Shown here: one piece after another, positions 9,406 to 19,781 of the stretch
How positions within the stretch are numbered: the first letter of the stretch is position 1
Layout of the letters: each line of letters begins with the position of its first letter
Source of the DNA: Brachionus koreanus
Taxonomy: Eukaryota; Rotifera; Eurotatoria; Ploima; Brachionidae
Direction of reading: 5' to 3'
Length of the DNA stretch: 27,784 bases
NCBI GenBank assembly: GCA_016987375.1
Contig: PJRA01000412.1
Location: forward strand, 2,376,535-2,404,318
Notes under the pieces: generated by a model
Databases searched by the model: none
What the model was told of the DNA's origin: nothing
Seen by the model: only the letters and a program-made list of their open reading frames with translations
Program-made: the position numbers and the translations under genes

Positions 9406-10029
9406 CAATAATCTTAACTTTAAGCATTGTTATCGACTTTGAATCAAGTTTTTTGTTTGTAAATTAAATTTGTTTCGACATTATTTAAGAATAATTATGA
9501 GTATTTACAGATATATTATTTAAAAAAAGAAAAGACCATTAAAAAGTAAACAAACGCAAAAGCTTAATAAACTTTTTTTGTATTCTGGTATATTTTATTC
9601 TTTAAGTTTATTAGACTTCAATTGTCGATTAAAATTCAACATTTATGGTTCTTATTAATTTTTTAGTGAAAAATTTGAATTGATATTGGATTTTCTAAAG
9701 AAATTATTAAATTTTGTATACTTTTTTTCGTGTTTATTTTGTTCTTTTTTTTTTTGTAAACATTATTTGAATAAAGAGAAAATACAATAATTACTTTCCA
9801 ATTTTTAAAAACTCAAAATTAGATTTAAAATATATTGCTTTATTTCAATTTAATAAAAAAAAATACATTTAAAATTTTCTCTAATTTTATAATATTATCT
9901 TCCATTAGGAGATTTAAAAATCTCTATGAATAAACGAAAAATTTCCTTTTAAATTAAAAAAAATTTTATGTTTTGATTTAAGTTTTCTGCTTAAGCCTTT
10001 AAAAAAATAACTTATTACTAAATACTTAA
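9406..10029. other. UBXN7 3' flank, AT-rich, no gene seen
   Basis: Contains the UBXN7 3' UTR. An AATAAA occurs at 9770-9775 but is far from the stop. No domain-like open frame on either strand. Confidence 0.45.
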
Positions 10030-10227
10030 CTAAAATTTTAACAATTTTAGATCCCTTTTTTAAAAATTGAAACTTAAATATTTTTTGGAAGAAATAAAAT
10101 TATATAAAAAAGTAGTTAAAAATTTAAGCATTTTTTTTAATTCTTCAAAAATTTTAATTAATTTTCAGAAAAAATATTTAATATGTCTACATATTTAAAT
10201 TTGAAATTTTTATTAATAATCAAACGG
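10030..10227. repeat. Decayed second copy of the 6899-7109 MITE
   Basis: 10045-10079 matches 6919-6953 closely: TTTTAGATCCCTTTTT and AAATTGAAACTTAAAT against TTTTAGACCCCTTTTT and the same second block. Weaker similarity continues through the AT-rich core to CAAACGGGCT at 10221-10230, corresponding to CAGCCGGACT at 7092-7101. The terminal CACTAG repeats and TTAA sites are no longer clear. Confidence 0.45.
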
Positions 10228-10373
10228 GCTCATTTTTATACATATAGTAATATTAAATTTTTTATTATTAAGGTAGCTTTTAAAAAAAAATGGGTTTTAA
10301 TATGTTCCTACCAGTAATTGAGATATACAACCAGTTTACTCGTCAAGTTATTGAGGTCATCTTCAAAAATGAG

Positions 10374-10635
10374 TTAATTATTGGGGCAACCTTTCCAGAA
10401 AAGCCGAGATAAAAGTTTAGGTAGCCCCTTATCCTCAATATATTCATAGTCGAAGGGTCGGAAAAAAGAGAGCCTCGGTGATTTTATATTATATAAAAAG
10501 ATAATATTTCTCTACTTTTTCTTACCCCTAAGCCATTCCAATTTGCCTCCAAGAAACTAATCCTCTTCACAGAATTTAAGACAGACCTAGCTGAATTGAG
10601 CACTTACCCTGCATTCTTAAGTTTTTAGCTGCCAT
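10374..10635 (-). pseudogene. Possible three-exon small-protein gene with an in-frame TAG
   Basis: Within a patch of higher GC, a minus-strand model uses ATG at 10635 (context AAAATGG), exon 1 10608-10635 with donor GTAAGT, exon 2 10526-10562 with donor GTAAGA, and exon 3 10374-10473 ending in TAA. Phases match and the total is 165 nt. The protein would begin MAAKNLRMQGLVSWRQIGMA, then hit TAG as codon 21, then continue GLSFFRPFDYEYIEDKGLPK and end RLFWKGCPNN. The third-exon peptide has coding-like composition. I do not recognise the family; a short mitochondrial or membrane protein is only a guess. The stop means a dead gene, a wrong exon 2, or a 20-residue peptide. A possible acceptor CTGCAACACACAG lies just before the ATG. 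Confidence 0.3.
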
Positions 10636-12009
10636 TTTAGATATCTCCTGTGTGTTGCAGATCGGAAAAACAAATGAAGTGTCGAAAACACAGTACTTAT
10701 CATTGGGCGCGTGGCTTAGCCAAAAGGAACTTAGCTTCCTTTGAGAACGATTCAACAGATTAGAAGATAATGGTTAATCATTATGTTGCATGGAAACCGA
10801 GCAGATTGAAAAAATTCTCTAAACTCTAAGAAGATGAGCCAATCGCTGAAAGCGACAAAAGATAAGATACACATTTTTAACTTTATTTAGTTTAAATTTT
10901 AGTTTAAGCAAACCTGATGGTAATATCTATTTTTAATTCAAATTTTTGTAATAAAAACTTTGTTAAGGCTTTGAACTTATTTTTTTATTAAAATTTTTTG
11001 AATTTTTGGCAATTTAGCTATTTATATGTTTTGAAAAATTTAGTACAGTAGAACAGAACAAAATTGAAAAATATCCAACATTTCAATGATTTTTAAAAAA
11101 TAATTGTCTATCTAATCGATTTTTCAGCATCACTTGCTCGAAAAATTTTAGAGGATAAATTTAAATAGATTATATCAATTAAAAAATTTTAACATATTTT
11201 TTTATTTAAATACAGTGGTTATTTGATATGAGGATGATATGAGGATCCATTACGTTAAATAACGTAAATTAACCTAAAAAATGGTAAATTAACTAAATTT
11301 TACGTAAAATTGCGTATAAAAAAGTAAAATTACCAATTTTTACGTTAAATTATGTAAACTCAGAAAATCTCAAATTTTGCTGTTTTTCACAAAATTTTGT
11401 TAAAAAATACGATTTTGTACGAAAAAAGTTAAATTTAAGTTTCATTTTTTACATTAAAGTTGGTTAAAAAAAGTTGAAAGAATTATAATATGGATTGGAT
11501 CGTAGGTGGTGCATGTGCCAAAGCTGGTTTAAAAAAAAATTACGGTATTTGTATCTAAATCGTTTGTATCAAAGAATAAAACTTTAAAATAAGAATGTAT
11601 TACATTCTTTTTACTTTTTAAACAGTTGTTTCAAAATTAAATATTAAAAATCTTTCTTCTAAATTCACAGTACGTAATTTCATTTTATTTAAATCACTCT
11701 AAATAATTAACCCAATATTTTTTAAAACTTCAAATAATAAAATGTTAAGAAAATTTTCAAAATGATTGACTCCCATCTTTTATTTTTTTAGTATTCATCT
11801 ATACAAAAATTTTTTTCGATTAAATAAATTACAAGACAATTTGAAATTAAGTTTTATTCAATTTTTTATTTTCTCTTAAATAATAACAAGCACACGAACG
11901 AGAAATATATATTTTATTTTGGCATAATTTAGTCTCAAAAATTCAATTTTTTATTATATTTTATATTTTAGCATATATATATATATAAGTTTATTAATTT
12001 ATCTAGAAA
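10636..12009. other. Intergenic DNA with a palindrome-rich patch
   Basis: No protein-coding signal. Up to about 10870 it stays relatively GC-rich, then becomes strongly AT-rich. The patch at 11216-11360 is listed separately. A (TA)n run at 11973-11987 and a possible 3' splice acceptor (TTATATTTTAG, ending 11971) lie just upstream of the eIF4E2 start. Confidence 0.4.
11216..11360. repeat. Cluster of TTACGTAA-like palindromes and a short tandem duplication
   Basis: GATATGAGGAT occurs twice in tandem at 11226-11247. It is followed by a run of related words: ACGTTAAATAACGT, TTTTACGTAAAA, TTACGTTAAATTATGTAA. Several are perfect or near-perfect palindromes. No coding signal. It looks like a decayed inverted-repeat element or a degenerate satellite; no terminal repeat pair or target duplication could be found. 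Confidence 0.35.
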
Positions 12010-12693
12010 ATGAGCTCCGCACATGAAGTAATTTCAACTGACCAAAATTTAAATGACAAAAAAGACCTAAATGAAAAAGAAAATAGTCAATCTCAATTGC
12101 TTTTTTTAAACCAAGTTTCACAATCTCCTTTGGAATATGGTTATTCATTTTGGTTTTCAAAGCGTCCAAGTAAGAACGCCAACAATCAATCATCGGTCCA
12201 AGCGAATCCAGCAAACTATGATGCCAATTTAAGATTAGTTGGTACATTTAACACAGTTGAGAAATTTTGGTATTATTATGCTCATATGACGAGACCTCAT
12301 GATTTAGTTGGCCATGCTGATATTTTAATGTTCAAAGATGGTATTCGACCTTTGTGGGAAGACGATGCCAACAAAAATGGTGGAAAGTGGATTGTCAGAC
12401 TCAAAAAAGGTCTCGCTAATCGATGCTGGGAAAATCTTATTTTAGCAATTTTAGGTGAGCAATTTATGGTTGGCGAAGAAATTTGTGGAGCAGTCGTTTC
12501 ATGCAGATATCAAGAAGATCTCATTTCAATCTGGAACAAAACATGCAACAATCAAGCTGTTACTTCAAGAATAAAAGACACTCTAAAGAGAATTTTAAAC
12601 TTGCCTCCAAGCACTATTTTAGAATACAAAAGTCACAACGATAGTCTCAAAGACAACTCTAGTTTTCGTAATACACTATTTTGTGATAAATGA
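12010..12693 (+). CDS. EIF4E2: Eukaryotic translation initiation factor 4E type 2 (4EHP), intronless
   Basis: Cap-binding protein of eIF4E class II. In the family it binds the m7G cap without recruiting eIF4G and so represses translation with partners such as GIGYF. The 227-residue protein matches class II closely: SPLEYGYSFWFSKRP at 39-53, FKDGIRPLWEDDANKNGGKW at 108-127, GLANRCWENLILAILGEQFM at 134-153, EEICGAVVSC at 156-165 and LNLPPSTILEYKSHNDS at 196-212. The cap sandwich should be Tyr70 (class II replaces the first Trp) and Trp116, with Glu117 contacting the base. The dorsal partner-binding motif is V83-x-x-F86-W87. An in-frame TAG two codons upstream fixes the ATG. Residues 1-36 are a charged, low-complexity leader. 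No introns. Same strand as UBXN7 and ACADVL but separated by kilobases, so not an operon. Confidence 0.95.
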   Translation: MSSAHEVISTDQNLNDKKDLNEKENSQSQLLFLNQVSQSPLEYGYSFWFSKRPSKNANNQSSVQANPANYDANLRLVGTFNTVEKFWYYYAHMTRPHDLVGHADILMFKDGIRPLWEDDANKNGGKWIVRLKKGLANRCWENLILAILGEQFMVGEEICGAVVSCRYQEDLISIWNKTCNNQAVTSRIKDTLKRILNLPPSTILEYKSHNDSLKDNSSFRNTLFCDK

Positions 12694-12822
12694 ATTCCAT
12701 CACTGTAAAAGTTTTGCTCGTCTCTTTGTTGGATTTTTCTCCGTTTTCTCTAATTTTGTGAAACCCAAAATAGAGAATAATGATTAGCTTTTTTTTTTCG
12801 TTTTTAAAAGAAATTTTTGCTA

Positions 12823-12828
12823 AATAAA
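12823..12828 (+). terminator. Candidate poly(A) signal of eIF4E2
   Basis: AATAAA 130 nt past the eIF4E2 stop, followed by another overlapping AATAAT and A-rich DNA. Position fits a short 3' UTR. Confidence 0.45.
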
Positions 12829-13617
12829 TAATTTAAAAAATCAATTTTTCATAGATTCATCAAACAAATATTTTAAATGAATACCATTTCACCGTAATTT
12901 TACCATCTAAAAAATTAGTGATTAATGATGAATATTTTTATTGATGACGAATTTAGCTATTCAATTAAAATGATTGGAAAAATTTTGAATCTAAAGTTAG
13001 CTCTTTTGTTATTCCAGCTCGATTGAGAAAGCCGGAATATCGAAACTTCGAAACTCTCACAAATCATATTATCAAATTCATGTTTCTTTGTGACATTAAT
13101 GATGATATAAAATTTATCTATATAACAGACTATATAACACTTAAAAACAAGTCTGATTTGAAAAAGAGATATTTCAGCTTTGAAGGGCCTTGGTCAAAAA
13201 CTACAGTAGTAATGCTTAGTGCTAATCCTGTCTCAATTTTAATTATTTAATTGAATTTACCTTTTTTTGCTGAAAAATTGGCGTTTATTCTTTGACTTGA
13301 AGAAAAAAAAAATTTATGTCAAGTCATAACTTTTACTTAATTTTTTGTGACTTAGACTTAAAACTGTGACTTATAAACAAGTCTGGATATTGATCTTTTA
13401 GGCTAATTAAAATTTTGTAAATTCAACATTATAACTTTGTAAATGAAAATAAAATATTGATTTAAATGAACAAAAAAGAAAGAAAATTTGTTTTTCTTAT
13501 GTAAAAAATAAAATTATGCATATGTTGTAGGCCAGTTTAAAATTATTGTTGAATCAACGAGATCATCCCAATAATAGCTATTATCCCAAAAATTATAGTA
13601 AATTAAAATTAAAATGC
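12829..13617. other. Intergenic DNA, one unexplained open frame
   Basis: A 75-codon plus-strand open frame occupies 13023-13250 and includes KNKSDLKKRYFSFEGPWSKT. It has no recognisable domain and no convincing splice partners. It may be part of the LINE relic that starts downstream (ORF1 or linker) or chance. The rest is AT-rich without signal. Confidence 0.35.
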
Positions 13618-14038
13618 TTTTATACGAACTCGATATCACTTGTAAATAAAATCAATTAGCTTATTAACATGCTATTTGATTCCTATGCCAATTACTGAAA
13701 CATGGTTCTCTGATCATTTTAGCCCATTTATTTCAGGTTACACTATGTCCAATGTTAATTTTAAGACTCTAGTTGGCGGGGTGTCTTATCTCATTTCCTA
13801 CTTATGGTCAAATTCTAAACTCAGACAAAAATTGAAGGATTCGTCAAATTTTATCGAGATGAAATTTAGCGATACACTTGATAAGTTATTTTTGATATAA
13901 AATGTGCATTCTCCCATTTATCAATCAAAGTCAGGTGTTATGGGTAACATTTTAGAGTTGATTATTACAGAAGATCAAAATCGAGTGATAGAAATTTGCT
14001 ACGGTCCACCTCTAGGATCGATCCGACTTAAAAAAAAT
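13618..14038 (+). pseudogene. LINE endonuclease-domain relic, frameshifted
   Basis: Reading across frameshifts gives the order of a LINE APE-type endonuclease. From 13618: TNSISLVNKIN then LINMLFDSYA with two stops; from about 13684: ITETWFSDHFSPFISGYTMS and LVGGVSYLISYL; near 13935-14025: NILELIITEDQNRVIEI and CYGPPLGS. These correspond to the family strings (Y)N-x-R-S-(L)-x-N-K, (I)TETWL, GGGVA and (D)L(I)LTNDPN...PPLG-S-DH. The conserved Asp/His catalytic end after PPLGS is missing. Non-functional copy, plus strand. It may belong to the same or a sister family as the reverse-transcriptase relic at 18083-18600, but they do not overlap, so this cannot be tested here. Confidence 0.6.
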
Positions 14039-14280
14039 TTATTGACACGAAATTATTAATTTTAAGAATAGTTTAAATTTTTCTTTTAATCGAGTGTACA
14101 ATTTAAGAAGACCTATTACATGCATTGTAATGGAAGAAGTGAAAAATTGTTTTTTAAATAAAATAATTTTTTAACTAATCGATTAGTTAATGTTTGGAAT
14201 AGTTAACCTATCACATCATAAATTTCATCATTAATCTGAAGAAATGGCTTAGAAAACAGTCGAATTTATTATTTAATTAA

Positions 14281-14330
14281 CATAGCTTCAAAGAAGCTTT
14301 ACCCAAAAGAGTTGCAGTTTTATATAGTTA
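14281..14330 (+). pseudogene. Possible scrap of a LINE post-reverse-transcriptase region
   Basis: LQRSFT then, after a one-base shift, KRVAVLYSY resembles the IQRRFTKR(I/V) block found after the reverse transcriptase in many LINEs. The match is only about 15 residues, but it lies 240 bp downstream of the endonuclease relic on the same strand, which makes an internally deleted LINE copy plausible. Confidence 0.25.
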
Positions 14331-14340
14331 TACTACAAAT

Positions 14341-15527
14341 AATTAAAAAAAATCCAAAAAATTGTTCAAATTTAGCAATTTTTACTATTTGTTTAAATAA
14401 TATAATAAATATAATAATAATATAAATATAATAAATAATATAATAATATTATTCCTAATCATGGAGACAATTTACTAGTTAATTGATTTGCAAATTTAAT
14501 TTTGTTAGCTTCATCAAGTTTTCGGAATATCAAAAAAAATTTTTCTCAAATTCTTAATTTTTGAAAATCAGAACAAGCTAAAAATTTGGACTCAAAATCA
14601 AAATTTAATTTATAAAACTTTCAGCAAATCCTTCTAAAAGTCAAATTTTTGAATTATATATTATAATATTTTACATAAAGATAAATAATAGCAACCTTTA
14701 CACTTAATATTACACTTTTTAAATGTGTATTCATTAAAAGCGGTATTTCTTAGGCAAAAAAATCTATTTTAAACAAAGTATTTATATATTTGTAAACCTG
14801 AATGTTTATACTTTTTATGTTTATTGCACAATTGTTAATTATATTATTAAAAATGATGTTATACTTTCTTTAATTCTAGAATTTTTAAAAAAAATTGTTT
14901 AAAATCAAAGTAAAACTATCAATTTTGAATATATTGTATTTTATTTGATCCAAATAATGTATCCAAATCATCAACTTTTATTATAGAAAACTAAATATTT
15001 TTGGGTTTAGTATTATTTTTGTTATATTTATATCTATATAGTGTTGGATACAAACTGAAATTAATGAAGCTAGAGACTTATTTGAAGCATACATATAGAC
15101 AGATATTGGACATTCATCATTTTCATTATTTAATAAGAAAATCATCTTTTTTAAAAACCCTTTAAAAATATTAATCTTAATTATACAGAACAGATATTTA
15201 ATATGTTAAAAATAGTTATTACCTCAAAAAATTAGTCTTTTGTTAATATTATTTTGAAATAAGACAAAGCATGGAAATAAGAATTTTTTTTTAATTATTT
15301 TAAAGTCATTTTATTAATTTATTTCAAAAGATTTATATATGCATCACTTTTTATTTATATGTGTCAATTGGGATCTATATGTAGTGAAAATAAAAATGTT
15401 ATATAAGTTCCAAACACCCACCAAAAAATTGTACTTTGATCCAAAATTGAAAAATTTAATATTCAATAAAAAAGTAGTTTATTTTTTAGAAACAGCATAA
15501 ATTTAAACTTTCATTTAAATAAAAAAA
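14341..15527. other. AT-rich intergenic DNA upstream of ACADVL
   Basis: No domain-like open frame. It includes an (AATAAT)n-like low-complexity run at 14390-14455. The ACADVL promoter must lie near the right end, but no element can be named. Confidence 0.45.
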
Positions 15528-17829
15528 ATGAGCAAAATTTTAACAAACTGTTTGATCGCATCTCAAAAGCCAGGTCAAGTGCTTAATATTGCGTCTAACC
15601 TGTAAGAAAAAAAAAACAAAAATCTGAAAGTTATTTTTAATTTTTAAAATTTTGACAGAGCAATAGTCCGATATGCTTCGACTGGTACCCCTAAATCAGC
15701 TCAAGCACAAGCTAAGGTCTCCAGTGAAAAAAAACCGACTGAAAAACCAGTCGAGTCACCATCTTTTGCCATGAATTTATTCCGCGGTCAAATGAGACTG
15801 GAAGAAATTTTTCCTTATCCATCAAGTTTAAATGAAGAACAAAGAGATATACTTCAATCTTTGGTTGATCCGACTGCTAAATTTTTTGAAGAGAAAAATG
15901 ATTCTTTAAAAAATGATAAACTTGAAACTGTTCCGGATGATATTATGCAAGGTCTAAAGGAACTTGGTGCTTTTGGTTTACAAACTCCAGTCGAACACAA
16001 TGGTTTGGGCTTGAACAACACTCAATATGCTCGACTAGTTGAAATAGTGGGCTCACATGATCTAGGCATAGGTATTGTGCTTGGCGCTCATCAAGTAGAA
16101 TAGACTCTAAAAATTTATTTCATTATAAAAAATTAATTTTTTAAGTCTATTGGCTTTAAAGGAATATTGCTATTTGGAAACCCCGAGCAAAAGGCTAAAT
16201 ATTTACCAAGATTGGCAACTGGAGAAGACATCGCTGCTTTTGCTCTTACTGAACCAGCCAGTGGATCTGATGCTGCTGTAAAATTGATCATAAATATTTT
16301 TCTTTAAGTTAAAAATCATTTTATAGTCTATTAAAACGAGAGCTGTTCCTTCGGCAGATGGCAAACATTGGATTCTTAATGGTAGCAAAATTTGGATTAG
16401 CAATGGTTTTTAACCTTAATTTTTTAATAAATTATTTTTTAGTTATTTTTTTTAACTAGGTGGATTTGCTGAAATATTTACCGTTTTTGCCAAAACTCCG
16501 GTCAAAGATGAAAAAACTGGAGAAGTTAAGGATCAAGTGACTGCTTTTATTGTGGAAAGAAAATTTGGCGGGGTAAAAAACGGTCCTCCAGAGAAAAAAA
16601 TGGGAATTAAATGTTCTAACACAGCAGAAGTTTATTTTGAAGATGTGAAAATTCCGGCAGAAAATGTGTTAGGCGGCATAGGAAATGGTTTCAAAGTAGC
16701 TATGAATATTTTAAATGCTGGCCGCTTTGGCATGGCTGCGGCATTGTCCGGCACCATGAAATTTTCGATTGCTAAAGCTGTTGAGCATGCTACCAATCGT
16801 AACCAATTCGGCAAGCAAATAATTCACTATGGAGCTATTCAAGAAAAGCTAGCTCGTATGGCCATGCTGCAATATGCCACTGAATCAATGGCTTATATGC
16901 TTTCTGCAAATATGGACAAAGGATCATTGGAATTTCAAATTGAAGCTGCCATTAGCAAAGTTTTTGCGTCTGAGAGTGCATGGGCAGTTACTGACGAAGC
17001 CATACAAGTTCTTGGGGGAATGGGATTTATGAGAGTAAGAAATAAAACTAAGATAAAATTTAAAAAATAAATTTAAAACTTTTTGATTTAGGACACTGGT
17101 TTGGAAAGAGTTATGAGAGATATTAGAATTTTCCGCATATTTGAAGGAACAAACGATATTTTAAGATTGTTTATTGCCTTGCAAGGAATGAATGTAAAAT
17201 TTAATCTATTTTTATTTTTATTAATTTTAAAGAAAAATAAATTATTTTAGTATGCTGGAAAGCATCTAAAAGAACTTCAAAAAAGAGTTCAAAGTTTTGA
17301 CATTGGAACCATATTTACGGAAGGAAAAAAAAGAATAGGTAGACAAATCGGAATGCAAAATATTCCCTCTTTGACTCAGCATGTTCCAAGCCAACTGTCG
17401 AACTCTGCTAGTCTGGCATCAAAAGCCGTGGTTGATTTTGGTCAAGCAGTTGAGAGTGTTTTGGTTAAATATGGAAAAAGAGTAACTGGTAATATAAAAT
17501 TTTAACAATTTTAAAATGTATTTTTGATAATTTAATTTTCAGAGGAGCAATTTGTTGTCAACAGAATAGCTCAGTCTACAATTGACATATTTGGAATGTT
17601 TGTCGTTTTGTCCAGAGCAGCTAGATCAATAAACACAAATTCGCCTACTGGTGATCACGAGGCGGCTTTGGCTAATTTATTCTGTTATGAGGCATCAAAA
17701 AGATTGGAACAAAATTTGCAAGATGCGTTAGATGGAAAATTTGTAGAAAATACAAAATTAATGACCAAAATTGCCAAAGATCTAAGCCAAAATGGTCATA
17801 CTGTCCCAGCTCATCCATTGGGATTTTAA
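15528..17829 (+). CDS. ACADVL: Very long-chain specific acyl-CoA dehydrogenase, mitochondrial
   Basis: FAD enzyme of the mitochondrial inner membrane that catalyses the first step of beta-oxidation of long acyl-CoAs. Eight exons: 15528-15601, 15659-16094, 16146-16277, 16327-16405, 16460-17034, 17092-17193, 17251-17488, 17543-17829; phases agree and the total of 1923 nt encodes 640 residues (human precursor 655). Residues 1 to about 35 form a basic, hydroxylated transit peptide (cleavage perhaps near VRYA-STG). The dehydrogenase core shows [22 protein letters not shown] (203-214), [18 protein letters not shown] and [13 protein letters not shown]. The catalytic base is Glu450 in [15 protein letters not shown]. 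The C-terminal 170 residues typical of VLCAD/ACAD9 are present, ending [19 protein letters not shown] and GGMGFM favour VLCAD over ACAD9. Introns are 48-57 nt, apart from four of 48-57 nt all are equally compact. Confidence 0.95.
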
Positions 17830-17975
17830 AATATGATAAGATAATTTAATTTAATGTTTTTTTATTATACTAATTGATGTCAAAATTTCTTTCATAATTT
17901 TTGAATCAACTCATATTTTTTTTAAATTGGCAAAAAATCAAATTTTTAAACTTGACTAATAAACTTTTTGTTATA

Positions 17976-17981
17976 AATAAA
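17976..17981 (+). terminator. Candidate poly(A) signal of ACADVL
   Basis: AATAAA about 147 nt past the ACADVL stop, the first well-placed hexamer downstream. Confidence 0.4.
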
Positions 17982-18082
17982 GAAATTAAGACTAAATTAA
18001 GATAAAAAAATTCATCTCTAATTTAATGATGTAGATGGCAAGAAAAATTCATAAACAATCCTGATTGCATAAAATTATTTTG

Positions 18083-18600
18083 AATATTGATATTCATGGT
18101 TTTAGATCTGAACGTTCTAGTCAAACAACTATTCATGAATGTCTAAAAGATTTAAATCTAGCCATAGATAAAAAATTAAAAACTATATCTTTATTGATTG
18201 AATTTAAAAAAAAACTTTCGATATGATTAATTCTAATCTTCTTCTTTTAAAACTGTTTCATTATGGATTTGATAATGATTCTCTGGGTCTACTTTCTCAT
18301 TACTTCACAGATAGATCCAAGATATTACTTTATGATAATGAAAAATCCACAAGGATCAGTCTAAGGTCCACTTCTTTTTCTTGCTTTTGTGATCTTTTCT
18401 AATAAAACTAGGAATAATCCTGAAATGATAGGCTTATGTGGAATCTTATAGAAGTTGTTAAGGAAATAAGTCTTTTGGGCTTTAAAATTGATCAAGAATT
18501 AAATTTCTCTAAAAAAGCTGGTACCATTTCTTTAGTTGTTAATAAAAAATTATTTAGTATTAGTTAAAAAAAATTGGATAATCAAATACCTTAAAAAAAG
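18083..18600 (+). pseudogene. LINE reverse-transcriptase relic, frameshifted and internally deleted
   Basis: HGFRSERSSQTTIHECLKDL starts at 18095; after a shift in an A-run near 18212 it continues FDMINSNLLLLKLFHYGF and LLSHYFTDRSKILLYDNE. Another shift leads to PQGSV, a TAA at 18362-18364, and GPLLFLAFVIFS. These are reverse-transcriptase blocks: QxGFRxGRS, (D)xxKAFDxVNHxLLLxKLxHYG, PQGS(I/V)LGPLLF. The YADD catalytic segment is missing. From about 18450 the next block reads VKEISLLGFKIDQELNFSKK and VVNKKLFSIS, the post-catalytic LG-x-x-(I)D-x-x-L-(N/T)-(F/W)-S region. Plainly a dead copy. The left part of this LINE overlaps nothing else, and it lies 250 bp past ACADVL on the same strand. 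Confidence 0.75.
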
Positions 18601-19781
18601 TTTAACCTCAATTATTTGCAATAATTTTCTCAAGACTCTTTAAGTATCAATAAACTATTTACAAGAATAAATTTAGACGGTTTCTTGGTGAGCCATAATA
18701 TTTTTCCATCACAAAACAAGTAAAATTTACCACAAATTAATATAATTTATTAATTTAGTATATCATTTGATTCGGCTTGTTTTTCCATATTTAATTACTA
18801 TATTATTATTTATTATTTGTTTTCTTACCGAGCTAATGTCCCTTCAGATTAAAAAAAAATTTATAACCAAAATAAAATAAAAATAAAAAATAAGAATAAT
18901 AAAAAAAATTAATTAATTAAGAGTTTTTATGAAAATTTAATTGATTATTTAATCAGTTATGGTTTAATAAAATTAGGAGGAATATGATTAAACTAGTGGT
19001 AATAATTAATTATAAGTTGACATTTTATCTATTTTGCTGTAATTTTTATTAATTTAGTTAGTTATTTACGAATTAGTTATTTTTTTATTGGAATATATTT
19101 TTTTATTATGTGTTTTTACTATTTTAAGCTTTACTCACGTCCTTTCTTGGTGTTATTTTTTAATCACAATTTATAAATGTTTTTCTAGAGATTTCTAGAG
19201 ACTGATTGTGCAAATTTTACATTCACAGTTCCATCAAATGTCAAAGTCTGTTAATAATGCGCATATTCTCGAAAATGCACTTCAAGTCCATAAAGATTTA
19301 ACTCCTAAAGTTTATTTGTTTTTCATATTTAGATTTATTTTAATAAATTTGATAGTAAAAAAGTAGGGCACTTGATTTGAGATTAGTTTTAAGAAAAAGT
19401 TACTTTTAAAAAATGTTAATTCTAAGTTTTTTCTAATTTTCAATAAATTTAAGTCAAATTTCTAAAGTGAATCAATTTTTTTTAATGTTTTTAATGCATT
19501 TTTTTAATTTCAAATTTTTTAAATAATTTTTTTTTCTTATTTAGATTAATAAAAGTGCCAAAACTGGTTTATATCAGAATTTCAAATAAAAAAAGGATAT
19601 ATAATCAAATAATTAAATAAAGCTCTTTTTTTTTTCTTTTTTTTTATTTTCAAACAATAAATTACAATAAAAAAATTTAAAAATAGATAATTTTATTTTG
19701 GCTGAATAGTTTTCTTATAAATTAAAATCATGATTTCTATTTTTAAAACATATTAAACTAAACACTTAATTAAAAATAGCG
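18601..19781. other. AT-rich DNA between convergent ACADVL and LRR genes
   Basis: The first 100 bases may still be LINE-derived (SLSINKLFTRINLDGFL can be read). Beyond that I see only AT-rich sequence and simple T/A runs, with the LRR gene 3' UTR at the right end. Confidence 0.45.
19692..19697 (-). terminator. Candidate poly(A) signal of the LRR gene
   Basis: TTTATT on the plus strand (AATAAA on the minus strand) 85 nt past the LRR gene stop codon. Motif and distance only. Confidence 0.4.

Noticed and set aside
10226..10260. CRISPR-like or prokaryotic features anywhere in the window
   Set aside because: No regularly spaced direct repeats, Shine-Dalgarno-led operons or bacterial gene families were seen; the DNA is clearly eukaryotic nuclear.
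10712..10757. tRNA-like A box (TGGCTTAGC) and weak B box (ACGATTCAAC), suggesting a SINE head
   Set aside because: The B box is poor, the spacing is short, no cloverleaf could be drawn, and the segment lies just upstream of the possible small gene on the other strand.
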